The notes under the pieces were generated by a model that had not been told where the DNA came from, did not search any database, and saw only the letters and a list, made by a program, of their open reading frames with translations. Below, piece after piece: positions 46,990-58,096 of a DNA stretch of 64,000 nucleotides. Origin of the DNA: Cephalopachus bancanus (taxonomy: Eukaryota; Chordata; Mammalia; Primates; Tarsiidae); contig JAPVLO010000153.1 of assembly GCA_027257055.1 (NCBI GenBank), positions 310,001 through 374,000 on the forward strand, read 5' to 3'. A program made the position numbers and the translations under genes. Within the stretch, counting starts at the first letter, position 1; each line of letters starts with the position of its first letter.

Positions 46990-49350
46990 AGTTTATTTCA
47001 GAAGAATTGACTATGAAGCAAATTTATAAAGTGAATCCTGTATTCTCACTAATGCCAGTTACCAACTTTAAGATAATTTGCTATAGGAGACTACAAGATG
47101 GCAACTAGTTCAAACTTGATGATTAGTTCCTTAAAACATCCTATTATAGAAATAATCATTTTTCTGTTTAAGAATGGAGTCAGCATATTTTTTTCTTAAA
47201 GGGTTAGATAGTGAATATTTTAGGCTTGTGGACTTGTGTCTCAGCTACTCAAATCTGCCATTGTAACCCTGAAGTAGACATAGACAATCTGAAACAAATA
47301 GACATGGCTATGTTCCAGTAAAACAAAACAAATATTTACAAAGCAAGCATCTGATCCGAGAGCAATATTGGCAATGCATAGTTTAAATATTTGTTAATCT
47401 AAAGGAAAAAACCCACAGAAGTAGTCATTTTGTGCCATATGTTGTGAATTATTCCTTTAAATCACATCATATTTTTAAAAGCCCCTTGAAAGCTATATAA
47501 ACATTTTTTTCTAAGTGATAAGTAATTTATTTAGTAAATAATCATCTCTTGTATTATTTTGGGTTTAAATATATATTATCTCCTAATTGCATGTATTTGC
47601 CATGAGACATACTATTAATTGAACTACTATTTAATGGTACCAGTACTTGAACTACTTGTTAAAGCCATAAATGTTTTTATAAATGTGATATACAGTCTGC
47701 TTTCTAAGTGTATAGATTAATTTGTATTAAAGTTTGAGTACACCTACATGATTAATTCAAGATTATTTCTTCAGTGTACATTATCTGAAAAATTGTTCAT
47801 CACAAATATGATCCGGTGTGAACAAAGGGCCTCCCTGGAAGGACAGATACAGGTGTTGCCTCCTGGTGAGAGGCCCCAGTATGCAGAAGCTAGGGCTCTC
47901 TTGAGAGTAGCGGTTAGATTTGGTTTTGAAGCTGTGGAACCAAGTAGCAAATCAGCGAACTGTGAGCTAGAAGAACTCAAAGGTCACAACCAACTGTCAG
48001 ATGCTTTAACTTTCTAGAGTCACTAAAAAGTATTCACCACCCACTGGGGTCACCCAGGGTGAAAGAATGTTTGCCTTGGATTTCATCCTTGAAAAATGTG
48101 TGTTATGCTTTGGCAGAGAAACCATGTTAGGACTCAGTATATAGAATATACACAGGCATAGTGGAATTTTTAGGGAGAGCTTAATCATTATTCTCAGGCT
48201 TACAACTTTTTTTTTACTCACTTTGATGATCAAGGCTTTTAGAAACCTATGCCCATAAACAGATTTCTATTTTTATGGTTTGAGTTCCAAAAGAATTGAA
48301 GACTTTGATAAATGTTCACAACCAGATGGGAGCTCTATTCCAGAGGTCTCATTCACCCAAGCATGTGAACAGAGAGGAACAGGTCTGTTGTAAACTAAGT
48401 GGTAAATATCTACTTACTATTGATCATGGCTCAGCAAATCACTTGGAGTTGAAGGAGGATAAAAAAATTAAGACCTAGTATTTACCTTGCAAAGAATCCT
48501 TATCTCCTAACAGTTACATGTGAAAGCAATTCAGCATAACAAAACATGCGTGAAACTAATGGCAGTCATTATCTGGGTATTTTAGGTTGGAAAAAGGTCA
48601 CTACAACGTCTATATTTTGAGATAAGTACAGATTGCTATTTGAATTATCAATATATATGTACTATCTAGACTTGACTTTGCTTACCTAGTGACAGATACA
48701 ATTCAACGCCCTGGCAATATCTTCTTTACTCTCTTGGTCTGTTAAGAGACCTAAGTAAGCTGTTAGCTTCTCTGTACCTTCATTTCTTCTTGCATAAAGT
48801 GCATAATTTTGCCTGCTTTCTAATTCAGAAAAGCAAGGAAGGGGGATAAATATTACCCCTAGGATGCTTGTTGTTATCTGGAGATTAGAGCTGTATGTGA
48901 GTCAGGAAAGGTTTACCACTAGTTTGGGTGCAAGAGAGAGCCAAGATAAACACTGTTTCCTTAAAAGGGACTACAAGAATCTATGTTTACTTACTAAACC
49001 ATTTACTGAATAGTTTATAAACAAGTAGACTGTCAAGAATTTAATGTCAGTTTCAAAGTCAAACCTAATGTCATTGCAGCTCTCTATTGCAAGTCAAAAG
49101 CTCAAGTTTTTGTAACACATAAAGGTTGCACATTTACCCTAAGACACTGTCCTTGCAAGGACACACTTCCCCTATGTTGCACTTATTTTATCTATACTTT
49201 CAGCTAATAAGCTTTCAACATTGAAAATATCTTATTAAAAAGAATGCTTAAAGCAGAGTGGATCATTCAGCTCTTAGGGAGGCAATGATGTGACACAGGC
49301 CGAGTAGGGCCACTTACAAACAGGATACAATGGTGATGCTATAGAGATGT
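46990..49350. other. Intronic stretch, nothing recognised
   Basis: No repeat or gene recognised. Part of 47815-48060 is less AT-rich than its surroundings, with an 89-codon open frame on one strand and a 69-codon frame on the other; neither shows a domain that I recognise. Confidence 0.4.
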
Positions 49351-49359
49351 CCTGTAACG

Positions 49360-49634
49360 CAGGGATCTTCAACCTCCAGGCCGGGGACTGGTACAGGTCT
49401 ATGGCCGGTTAGGAACTGGGCCGCACAGTAGCAGGTCAGTGGTGGGGGAGTGGAGCTCCATTTCCCATTAGATTTGTGGGCATTAGATTCTTATAGGAAC
49501 AAACTCTATTATGAACTGCGCATGCGAGGGATCTAGGTTGTGCTGCTCCTTACGAGATTTGGATGCCTGAAATCCATGGGAAAACTGTCTTCCACGAAGC
49601 TGTTCCCTGATGCCAAAAAGGTTGGGGACTGCTG
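49360..49634 (+). mobile_element. MER1-like hAT nonautonomous element
   Basis: CAGGGATCTTCAACCTCCAG at the left and AAAAGGTTGGGGACTGCTG at the right are its inverted ends. The internal TTAGGAACTGGGCCGCACAG, TGAACTGCGCATGCGAGGGA and AACTGTCTTCCACGAAGCTG are MER1-type landmarks. The expected 8-bp hAT duplication is visible: CTGTAACG (49352-49359) and CTGTAATG (49635-49642). Confidence 0.9.
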
Positions 49635-49959
49635 CTGTAATGTACCCCAAGACCAGAGCATGATACTAGTTCCATGACCTAAGTCAAGTCTTTTGGGAAA
49701 GACTGTAAGTATTTATACTTAGCAATGGACAAGCTAAAATCCTTCTCCTAAATGGAGGAGGGGAGGAGGAGATTAAAAAAAATCCAGGAATTATGTTTTG
49801 AAGGTCTGGTTACTTGGAGCACAGGCTTCCCCTGCTAGGTAAGTGCTCTAGAAACCCAACAGCATCAATGTACCAGCCTGTGTTGCTGTGAGAGGCTATA
49901 TTTGGCTTCATTGATTTTTTTTTTGGAGATTCTTTCAGTGTGGTTGCCTACTTCATGAT

Positions 49960-50330
49960 GGGCGATTTAAGAGTACATCTGCCCACACCACGCTGAGTGT
50001 TTAGCAATTTTTGACCCAAAACGGCATGACCTCTGTGCCCCACCTTCCCTATTCATCTGATCTCACCCTGAGTGACTTTTTGTTTGTTTGTTTCCCAAAT
50101 GAAAAAAATCCTCAGAGGGAAAAATTTTGCCAATGTGGAGGAAGTGAAACAAAAAAATGGCAGAAGCACTAAAAGGCATCAAAATTTACAAGTTCAAAAA
50201 CTGTTTTGAGCAGTGGAAAAAGCATCTCAATAGGTTTATTGCATCAAATGGAGAGTACATTAAAGGTGACTGAAGTTTAAACATGTAAGAATAAATATAC
50301 ATTTTAAAAAAATAAATAAATTCTGGGATT
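49960..50330 (+). pseudogene. Mariner (HSMAR2-like) transposase C-terminal relic
   Basis: Frames read with shifts give QFLTQNGMTSVPHLPYSSDL, then KKILRGKNFANVEEVKQK and later FKNCFEQWKKHLNRFIASNG before a stop. This is the C-terminal third of a mariner transposase, including the PYSPDL-like block ahead of the last catalytic Asp. There are at least two frameshifts and several stops, so it is dead. A terminal inverted-repeat-like end, ATTCTGGGATTTTTGG, follows at about 50320. The N-terminal and most catalytic parts are missing. Confidence 0.85.
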
Positions 50331-50769
50331 TTTGGTCCGCCTCCTTGTATCTTTCTTAGTCCCCTTTCATAAATGACTGCCGAAGGGCATGGAGGAGACT
50401 TCATGGCAGCCAAAGAGTACTTGGAGTATTGGGAAGAGCCCAGCTTCTATTTTTTTGCATTTGTTGTGTGTGTACAAAATTCAACAACTATTCATTAAAT
50501 GTTCTGTATGTGTCAAATACTCAGCAAGTTCTGTACAAGGATATATAAGATATATACTCTATCCTTACAGATAGTTCAGTTTATTAAGGGGGACCAGAAG
50601 GTACTACATTAGGTTGAGCCAAATGACATAATGGTTTTAGGGTCCAAAATAGAGTTGAGATGGGCAGTTTCATAGGGCTCAATCCAAAGCACATTGGAAT
50701 AAAATAAGAGCCATAAGAGAATACAATAAATTCTATATAAGCTTACCATGGAGACAGATACCATTTTAA

Positions 50770-50843
50770 GTAGTTTGAAAATATCAATACTTGCAATTCT
50801 CACAACAGTCTTATGAGGTAGGTACTATAGCATCTCTATTTTA
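50770..50843 (-). repeat. MIR fragment cut by the ERV LTR
   Basis: TTGCAATTCTCACAACAGTC, TTATGAGGTAGGTACTATAG then CATCTCTATTTTA is the middle of a reverse MIR. It stops where the LTR begins. Confidence 0.6.
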
Positions 50844-51163
50844 TGTGAAAGCCATTTTATAGGACAAGAGCCACCAATGTTAACCTCCAGCTGACCAATG
50901 TTCAACAATCAAAGTTGAGCAACAATCAAAGTCGAATCTGCCATGTTTCGATCTTTCATTTGCATGACAGGAACCAAAAAGGGCCACTTCCTATATAAAA
51001 ACAACCTTAAACCACTGGGTAGGGGCAGACAGCTCTTTTACTGCTGCCCTGCCTGCTGATCCCTTTCAGTGTACTCAATAAACCTATCCTTCTCTATGCT
51101 GATCTGACTTGGTAGAATTCCTTCACCACCCACTACTCTGGCGATTGGCCACCACCTGTGAAA
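50844..51163 (+). mobile_element. Class I ERV 5' LTR
   Basis: Starts TGTGAAAGCCATTTTATAGG. It has a TATA-like CTATATAAAA (50991-51000) and AATAAA (51077-51082) at plausible promoter-to-polyadenylation spacing, and is followed directly by a primer-binding site. The length of about 320 bp is reasonable for a short class I LTR. The family is probably the HERV-I/LTR10 group, inferred from the primer site and not confirmed. Confidence 0.7.
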
Positions 51164-51165
51164 TT

Positions 51166-51184
51166 TGGTGGCCCATATAAGGAA
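51166..51184 (+). other. ERV primer-binding site, tRNA-Ile-like
   Basis: TGGTGGCCCATATAAGGAA resembles the complement of the 3' end of tRNA-Ile (TGGTGGCCCGTACGGGGA), two to three bases after the LTR end. Confidence 0.6.
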
Positions 51185-51440
51185 CAGTAAACTGTCCACT
51201 CTTCTCCTAATCTTTTCCATTTCGTCAGACTCAGGACCAGCCAGGAAACAAGTCTCCATACCAGCATGATCACTTTTGTCCTTCTGCAGACAAATTCCAG
51301 TATCCCTCTGGCAATTGACCATCTCTGATCTGAAAGCCTGAGGAAAAATGGGTTAGCTACTCCTCTGACTCCTTTCATTCCCTTTGTTCTTGGCCTTTTC
51401 ATTGCCAAAATCTCTGTTCCCAACATGCAGCATAGTTGGC
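51185..51440 (+). mobile_element. ERV leader region
   Basis: Non-coding sequence between the primer site and the env fragment. No gag, protease or pol motif is visible here. Confidence 0.5.
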
Positions 51441-51905
51441 AGTGACAGGGAGGTATGGAGCTGGTGCAGCCCACCAAATATTTGCCAATCTATATATGGA
51501 ATTGACTGCTATTAATAAACAAACCACATCCTCACCCAATACTATTCAAGGACAAATTAAATCTCTCGCTGCAGTAGTTCTACAAAACCAAAGAGCTTTA
51601 GATCTCATTACTGCCGCCAGTGAGAGAGTTTGTTCTATGCTAAAGGAAGAATGTTGCTTCTGGATAAATCAATCAGGATAGAAACAAAAACACATTCCAT
51701 CAGCTTTAGATAACGTCAAAAGATTACATGATCAGGCAACAGAAGGATGGAATGCTTGGGGAAGAATACGGTCTTGTCTTTCTGGCTCCTTCTCTTTCTG
51801 AGACCCCGCATTTCAGCACTCTTCTTCCTAATTGCTATCCATGATATTTTAGAAATTAAAAAAGACCCTCTGGTACTTAACCTACAGCTGTCTTGCTCCA
51901 GAGAC
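51436..51905 (+). pseudogene. ERV env transmembrane (TM) fragment
   Basis: The 81-codon frame at 51436-51681 contains the gammaretroviral-type TM ectodomain: a heptad-rich segment, the LQNQRALDLIT block in the position of the immunosuppressive-like domain, and the CX6CC motif. A stop at 51679-51681 ends it soon after CX6CC. Decayed sequence to about 51905 would have encoded the membrane-proximal part. The surface subunit and almost everything upstream is absent, so no envelope protein can be made. Confidence 0.85.
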
Positions 51906-52470
51906 TGATAACCTAAATCACTGTGCTACATTATCTCTCCTTAAGAGGGAGAAAAAAAGGGATTCAGAGATTCCAAGGCAGAAGCATGCATCCTCTTGAG
52001 GAAACTAGAAAAAATTTTGTGGATAAAGTTAAATTTGAAATATACCTTACAGGAAGGACAAAATTCATGAAGGACTGTTTTAAATTGAGAGGAAAGAAGA
52101 GGGAACTTCTGGTGAAGAGGTCGATATAAATTGATCTAATAAAAAAAGAATATAGAGAACATAAACGTATGGGTACATGGCAGACAGGGGATAAGGCTAA
52201 AAAAGTACATAAGATCCATGCTGCAGAATTTATTGGATGCTGGGGAAATACATTTATTTGTTATTTAGAAAACGGAGGGTGGCTACTAAAGATGATTCAG
52301 CAGAGGAGTTGCTGAATCAGAGGTAAACAGAATTAATCTAGAAGCAGAGAGTAGGGTAGCTCGGATTAAGTGAAACCACCTGTATATAATTAATATTGGG
52401 TCATGGAGTAAAAGCTGCAGCTATGGTTAGAAATTAATGAATATGTTCCTTCTAAGTTTATTTGCAATTA
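51906..52470 (+). other. Unassigned sequence between ERV env relic and LTR-like block
   Basis: Contains GGGATAAGGCTAAAAAAGTA and AGAATTTATTGGATGCTGGG. Short open frames are present but match nothing that I recognise. It may be decayed retroviral sequence of another family. Confidence 0.35.
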
Positions 52471-52472
52471 CT

Positions 52473-53080
52473 TTCATATCCTGAACCCTAGGGGAGGGGC
52501 AAGGCTGATCAATATATTCTGTCTTAAACAATGAACCTGAACCTGCCTGACTAGACAAGAAGTTATTTGAAAGACAAAAAGTGACTTCAATCTCCAGGGA
52601 CCTCACCTTCCCCTACATCTTTCTCTAGGACTGCTTCCATAATTGCTCAGGGCAGATGTCAGGGTACCTGAGAGTCAGGTGACTTGTGTTTTAGACAGCA
52701 TCTATTTTAAAACCTAAGAATGGCATCTGGGATCTTTTTTAGACTTTGTACTCTGGTGGACGCAAATTCCTACCCAGGCCCAGAGAACCAGGAAGTCCTC
52801 TACCAGTCACAGGATCCCAGGAAGTCTCAACACCCCTCAATGGATAGCATCAACCAATCAACAACCCCTAGCCCTCCTTCCACTGACTTCTCATTGAAAT
52901 CCTTATCCTCTGAACCTTTGGGGAGGTGGATTTGAGTGATTTCTTTCACTCTCCTCGCTTAGCTGTTTTATGATATTAAACTTTCTCCCTTGCAATAGCT
53001 GTATCAGTTTTGGTTTGGTTTTTTTTTGGTGGGGGGGGGTTGGCAGGCATAAGAACCCAGGTTCAACTGTAACATAGAAA
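52473..53080 (+). mobile_element. Probable LTR-like block, family unassigned
   Basis: TCACTCTCCTCGCTTAGCTG then ATGATATTAAACTTTCTCCC resembles an LTR R region with an ATTAAA signal. It is followed by a T/G-rich tract and TTGGCAGGCATAAGAACCCA. It does not resemble the 50844-51163 LTR, so it is not its 3' partner. Confidence 0.4.
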
Positions 53081-53084
53081 AGGC

Positions 53085-53570
53085 TAGGAGGTAGGAAGAA
53101 AAATTAGTAAGCTGGGACAAGAGCTAAGGATGTATAAGGACCCGAATAATCAAGATGAAATTTACATTATTCTTTTTTGATATCACAAAAGGGTTTTTAT
53201 TGAAAAATAAAAGTAACAATTGTGAAAGAACTTGTTTATGAACTTGTAAAATTTAATAAATTCATTTGCTGTATCCATTTAATGTGATAATCTTTTGGAA
53301 TCCTTTCACAACTTAACTCTGACCCGTCTGTTTATGTTCTTGATATTTGCTTTCATAAAATCTTAGACTAATGTATGCTTCAAGAGGCAGTCAATGAAAT
53401 TTGCTTTAGTTGAATATTCAGTTTATTCTGAGGTAGAAATGCTACTCATCACACAATTTATACTTTTATAGTAATATGTGAAAAATTCAGTGAAAAGTAA
53501 ATTACTTTAAAAGAATCCCCTCAGAAAGATGAGCAATCACCTAAAGATTTCTTTGTACATATGTCTAATA
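53085..53570. other. Intronic stretch, nothing recognised
   Basis: AT-rich single-copy sequence. Confidence 0.4.
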
Positions 53571-53573
53571 AAG

Positions 53574-53864
53574 TTTTTTTTTTTTTTTTTTGAGTTGGAT
53601 TATCACTCTGTCACCCAGGCTGCAGTGCAGTGGCATGCTCACAGTCACCACGGCCTTGAACTGCTAGGTTCAGGCTATCCTTCTGCTTCCAAGTAGCTAG
53701 AACTACAGGCATGCGCTACCACGCCCAGCTTATTTTTTTATTATTATAGAGACGAGGTCTCACCAAGTTGTCCAGACTGATCTCAAACCACTGAGTTCAG
53801 ACAATCCTCTCACCTCAGCCTCCCAAAGTGCTGGGACTGCAGACTTGAACCACTGCGCCCTGCC
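53574..53864 (-). mobile_element. Alu SINE, full length, older form
   Basis: Antisense Alu with CACCAAGTTGTCCAGACTG (older form). A short deletion lies before CTTCCAAGTAGC. Flanks AATAAAGT and AATAAAGT lie on both sides. Confidence 0.93.
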
Positions 53865-54101
53865 AATAAAGTCGCATATATTTGGCCCAAATTGTTCACC
53901 AAATCCTCTGTCAACAACCAATCAGAGAAACACAATTATCAAAGAATGAAGAATATCAGCACCCTAGCTGAGGTATCAGCCTTATTCAGAAGTACATACT
54001 AAAAATGTTTTGCTTTTCTCTAGAAGATTCTAATCTTCCTTATCCCTCTCCAGAGATGAAAAGAGGTTTTCTTTATGGTAAATTTATAGCATTACTTTTT
54101 T

Positions 54102-54179
54102 TTTTTTTTTTTTAAAGCAGGATTTATTGAGAGGACAGAAAAGCTCCCACAGTGAGAGGGGACCTGAAGGGTTGCCCAC
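54102..54179 (-). pseudogene. Short polyadenylated retrocopy of an unidentified transcript
   Basis: In the minus direction: GTGGGCAACCCTTCAGGTCC then CCTCTCACTGTGGGAGCTTT, TCTGTCCTCTCAATAAATCC, TGCTTT and a poly(A) run. It is flanked by AGCATTACTTTTTT on both sides (54088-54101 and 54180-54193). AATAAA sits 8 bases before the tail, so this is the last ~65 bases of a real 3' end copied by the L1 machinery. The parent may be an mRNA or an ERV LTR transcript; I cannot name it. Confidence 0.8.
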
Positions 54180-54194
54180 AGCATTACTTTTTTA

Positions 54195-55440
54195 AAATAT
54201 AAAAAAAGAGATGTCATTGTTCTCTTTAACCTGGAAACTCACTTAACATTCTTCTTATCCTAAGTATGTGTTTTTGCTCATATTTACCTGGGGATAGCCT
54301 TTGCATAGAAGGAGTATGCTGCTATTCATGTATGAGAACTGAAAGATTCTTATGAGGTTACTAACCAAAAACAGGTCTTTTTTTTTTTTTTCTAGAAAAT
54401 GTTTCTTAAGAATCTACTCTGTAGAAGGCACATTAGCATGTGCTCATTAACACAAAAACACCCATTCACATGAATTAGGCCCTTTTATCAGCAAAGAACA
54501 AAAGCCCAAGGACTTAGAAAATGGGACAGATAATTTTTGGTGAACAAGATAAGGAAGAGATTACAGCAAGGGGTGATTCTTTAGGTAGTACATTGCATGG
54601 GTTATTTCAGCTGATATGGTTTGACCATATGCTTCTCTGCATAATGACTGATACTTGGTCAATGCTATTTAACTAAAGATAAATTATATTCTTTAGTCAT
54701 GAATCTGGGAGTTGGCTCACTGAGTTTTTCACATATTAAACATTGTTTAGTAATATCATTGGATTTATGACTTGCACCTAGTTTTGGTAGAACCTGGGTG
54801 CTGGGGATCTGATGGGTAAGGCTGGCCACACAGCTAGACTGTACCTACATGACCAGCTCACTATAGGGGACCCCACCATGGGCAGACTTTGGGTTTCCTA
54901 ATACCAAGGTGCTTGGCAGGCACATGGTGGTTGTTCCAGACCTAGAGTGTGATCTGTGAGACCCAAAAATGGGGTACAAAAAGCCAGGAGCTTGAGATAT
55001 CGGGATCCTAGTCAACACATACCCCCGTCTACTGTTGCAGTACTATATTTTTGCCTGTAATAAAGATATACTATGAGTATAAACTATTTGGTGCCTATGA
55101 GTCCTTCCAGTAATGGAATACGTAAGGTGATAATATGTAATTGACAAAGGTGAGGAGATCAGATCCCCTATGGATGGCCCCTGCCAACTATGAGACTCCA
55201 TGACAACAAAGGGTGATGGTGGAAATTGCCAAGTGTGGAGAAAGGTGGGTAACCAGGGAGTTATTAAGGATACTTACATTTAATTCATTTATTTACAATA
55301 TCATTTATTACTTACAATGCTAAAGGTACCATTTTAGGTATTTTATATTATGCATAACTCTGAGTAAAACACAGCTCTACATAATCCCAATGGGAAGATA
55401 AAAGATATAGGCAAATAACTAGACTCCAAAGCAGCATTTA
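54195..55440. other. Intronic stretch with one LTR-like segment
   Basis: 54790-55105 is less AT-rich and ends TGCCTGTAATAAAGATATAC, then GGTGCCTATGAGTCCTTCC, which could be an old LTR R/U5 region. The family is not recognised. Nothing else seen. Confidence 0.35.
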
Positions 55441-55449
55441 ACATATTCT

Positions 55450-55800
55450 TTAAAAGTTGTATTATGGGATAAATTATATCCTCCCCCAAATCCATATGTT
55501 AAAGACCTAACCCCCAGTAACTCAGAATATGACTGTATTTGGGAGAAATGGTCTTTAAAGAGGCAATTAAGTAAAATGAGACCATTAGAAGGTGAGTTTT
55601 AATTCAATATGACTCGTGTTCTTATAAGAGATTAGGATACAGACAGGTACAGAGGGAAGACTACATGAAGACACAGGGAGAAGATATCTTGATCTCAAAC
55701 ATATAGCCTCCAGAACTCTGAGAAAATAAATTTCTATTGTTTAAGATACCCAGTCTGTGGTAATTTGTTGTGACAGTCCTTGCAGACTATTACAAATGGT
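55450..55800 (+). mobile_element. MLT1-type MaLR LTR
   Basis: CCTCCCCCAAATCCATATGT, AGACCTAACCCCCAGTAACT, GAATATGACTGTATTTGGGA, GACACAGGGAGAAGATATCT, CCTCCAGAACTCTGAGAAAA and CAGTCTGTGGTAATTTGTTG are in MLT1 order. It is nearly full length, with a small internal deletion. Confidence 0.93.
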
Positions 55801-55804
55801 ATGA

Positions 55805-56930
55805 AATGCTATGTCCTATCTCACAGACAAACATGGAGAAGGCAGGGATTGCTTTAGGCCAACAGTATCAGTGTTTTGACTGAACCTTAAGGGCAGAATT
55901 TATATTTATAGAATGCAGGGTAGGGTGGAAGGAGGATAGTTCTAGAAGATTCAATGACATGGGCAATGTCCCAGAGAAGGGAAAACAGTGTGTTGTGGTA
56001 GGTTGTCTGGACTTACAAGCTCGGGTAGGATTTCAGTGTCTTGGGAAAGGTTTGCAGTTTAACATTTAGGTAATGGGGAAAGTACTAAAGTACTTAGTGT
56101 TACTTAGAGGAGGAGAAAATTATTATTGGCAGAGGAAGATGGATCCAAGGAAGGAGAGTTGGGGCAGCAGGTAGAAGGAGTGAAAAAGGAGACACCTACT
56201 AAGGGGATATTGCTACAGGCCAAGTATAAAGTAAAGGTGGCCTAGAGAAGGTGGTAGCATTTATTTTGTTAATGTTTGGTCATTTGTTTATGTTTGGTTT
56301 AGAACTTGTCTTGAGAAAGTTTTTATTTTATTTTTCCTTCATGGGGTTTTGTTTTGCATCTGAGAATTTAGAAGAGTACACATAGAAAGTGTATGAATTA
56401 AAAGTGTATATTCTGGGGAAATTCCATGTTGCATACCAGCTTTTCATGTAAAAGATCTCTTTAGAGAGAATGTGATCTCCTTGATGTCAGATAATATCTT
56501 ACTCTTTCTCCTTCAGGGTGCAGAGCTAAATGTTGAGTGCACAGTAGAGAGTTGAATATTTATAATACAGTGACAATGTACACAGTGACACAGTGAAGTG
56601 ATATGAGCACTTGGGACTGTCACATCTGGGTGAGATATTTGTGATGATAAAGGTGACCACATGTTCAAGCAGGTGCATTGTGGCAGGTGTCCATTTATAC
56701 AGACACATCAGTGACATGAGTTACTTTTGCCAATCATGGGACATAGGACAGAGGGCAGGTGACTCTTAATAAGAAAAAAACTGGAAGGATAGAGGGAAGT
56801 TATCTCCTATGTGATTTACCACATATGAATGATAATTAGCTAGTCTTCTTCCTTATTGGTTTGACTGGTAGGAAAATATTCAACATAGCTGCCATACCTA
56901 AAAGTTACATCTAATTTTCTTTCTTCCTTT
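55805..56930. other. Intronic stretch, nothing recognised
   Basis: Single-copy by eye. A CT-rich run at 56915-56985 leads into the next Alu fragment. Confidence 0.4.
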
Positions 56931-56985
56931 CTCTCTCTCCGCTTCTCCTCTCCCCTCTCCACCATCCCCCCTTTCTCTTTCTTCC

Positions 56986-57145
56986 CTTTTTTTTTTTTTT
57001 TCCAGATGGAGTCTTACTCTGTTGCCCAGGCTGGAGTGCAGTGGGCATGATCATGGCTCACTGCAGCTTTGACTTTCTGGGCTCAGGTGAGCTTTCTGCC
57101 TTAACCTCCTGAGTACCTGGGACTACAGGCACATGCCATCATGGA
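56986..57145 (-). mobile_element. Alu right-arm fragment (FRAM-like)
   Basis: T run, then CAGATGGAGTCTTACTCTGT, GCAGTGGGCATGATCATGGC and CCTGAGTACCTGGGACTACA, ending at CATGCCATCATG. Only a right monomer is present, so it is a 5'-truncated old Alu or a free right monomer. Confidence 0.85.
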
Positions 57146-57149
57146 TGTT

Positions 57150-58090
57150 ATATTTCAACAAGACACAGTATGTGGGATCCTCAGTCTCTATGACCTGACA
57201 AAGGAAATGGCTTGAGGAAATCATACTATCACTTTGAGGCAAAGCAGAGGACAATGTATTATGTTTGGGTGTGAAGGATAGTTCCAATGTAAAGCACATA
57301 TCAATAGTAAAACATTCTTAACTGATTCATTCTCATTTCCTTAGAGAAAGTGATAATATGTTACTCATCTGTCGAATGAAGAAAGGCTTTGGAATATAAT
57401 GACTGGGATAACCCACACATAACCAAACAGCCACCCTCTTTTACAAACCATGTGTTAATTAGGGAACAGATTAATTTGTCAGATTTTTCTGAAACATGAG
57501 GATTGTAAAGGGTTTGTGGTTTCTGGTACAACTAAGTGGATGATATTCAGTCAAAACAGCACCAACCCTTTTTTGGTCACCTCCAAGGAAATAATGCTTA
57601 AACCTGTCATTAGAAATACTCTGTAATTTAGTCATAAAATCCAAATTATGGTTTCACAACATCAGAATTACCAACAAAAACAGCAATCAGACACACTGTC
57701 TTTCATTCCTTTATTGCATAATGTGGACCTTAGCATATATTTTCACTGATGAAAAAATATCCATCACTAGAATTTAATTAAACAGATACCCACTTCATGA
57801 TCAGGAATTTTTAGGACACATAAGGAATTTAGAAGAAGTATAAAATTGCCTTAAAGTTTAATATTAATTCATTCATTATGCAGCCCATACAGTCTAGTGA
57901 GCTCTATGGGAAGTGCTAACACATACTCTCAAACATCAAGAGGTAAATGCTATCATGGAGCACCAGACAAAGTTCAATGAAGGCACAGAAGGCAGAAAAC
58001 CTGTTCAGGCCTAGAGAATTTGGAGAAGTTTCCTTACAGAGTTGATGTTTTAGTTAGTCATGTGAATGAATAAGAGACTGTCAAAGACTA
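57150..58090. other. Intronic stretch, mostly unique
   Basis: Weak L2-like text at about 57865-57975. No gene or RNA recognised. Exon 3 of GHR lies about 1.2 kb further on. Confidence 0.4.
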
Positions 58091-58096
58091 AGGAGG

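Noticed and set aside
47748..48017. 89-residue plus-strand frame and opposing 69-residue frame in a less AT-rich patch
   Set aside because: Composition alone explains the open frames; no family recognised.
51133..51477. 114-residue minus-strand open frame across the ERV leader
   Set aside because: It is antisense to the LTR/leader/env structure and has no recognisable domain.
52720..52935. 71-residue Ser/Pro-rich open frame in the LTR-like block
   Set aside because: No known domain; consistent with chance translation of retroviral non-coding sequence.
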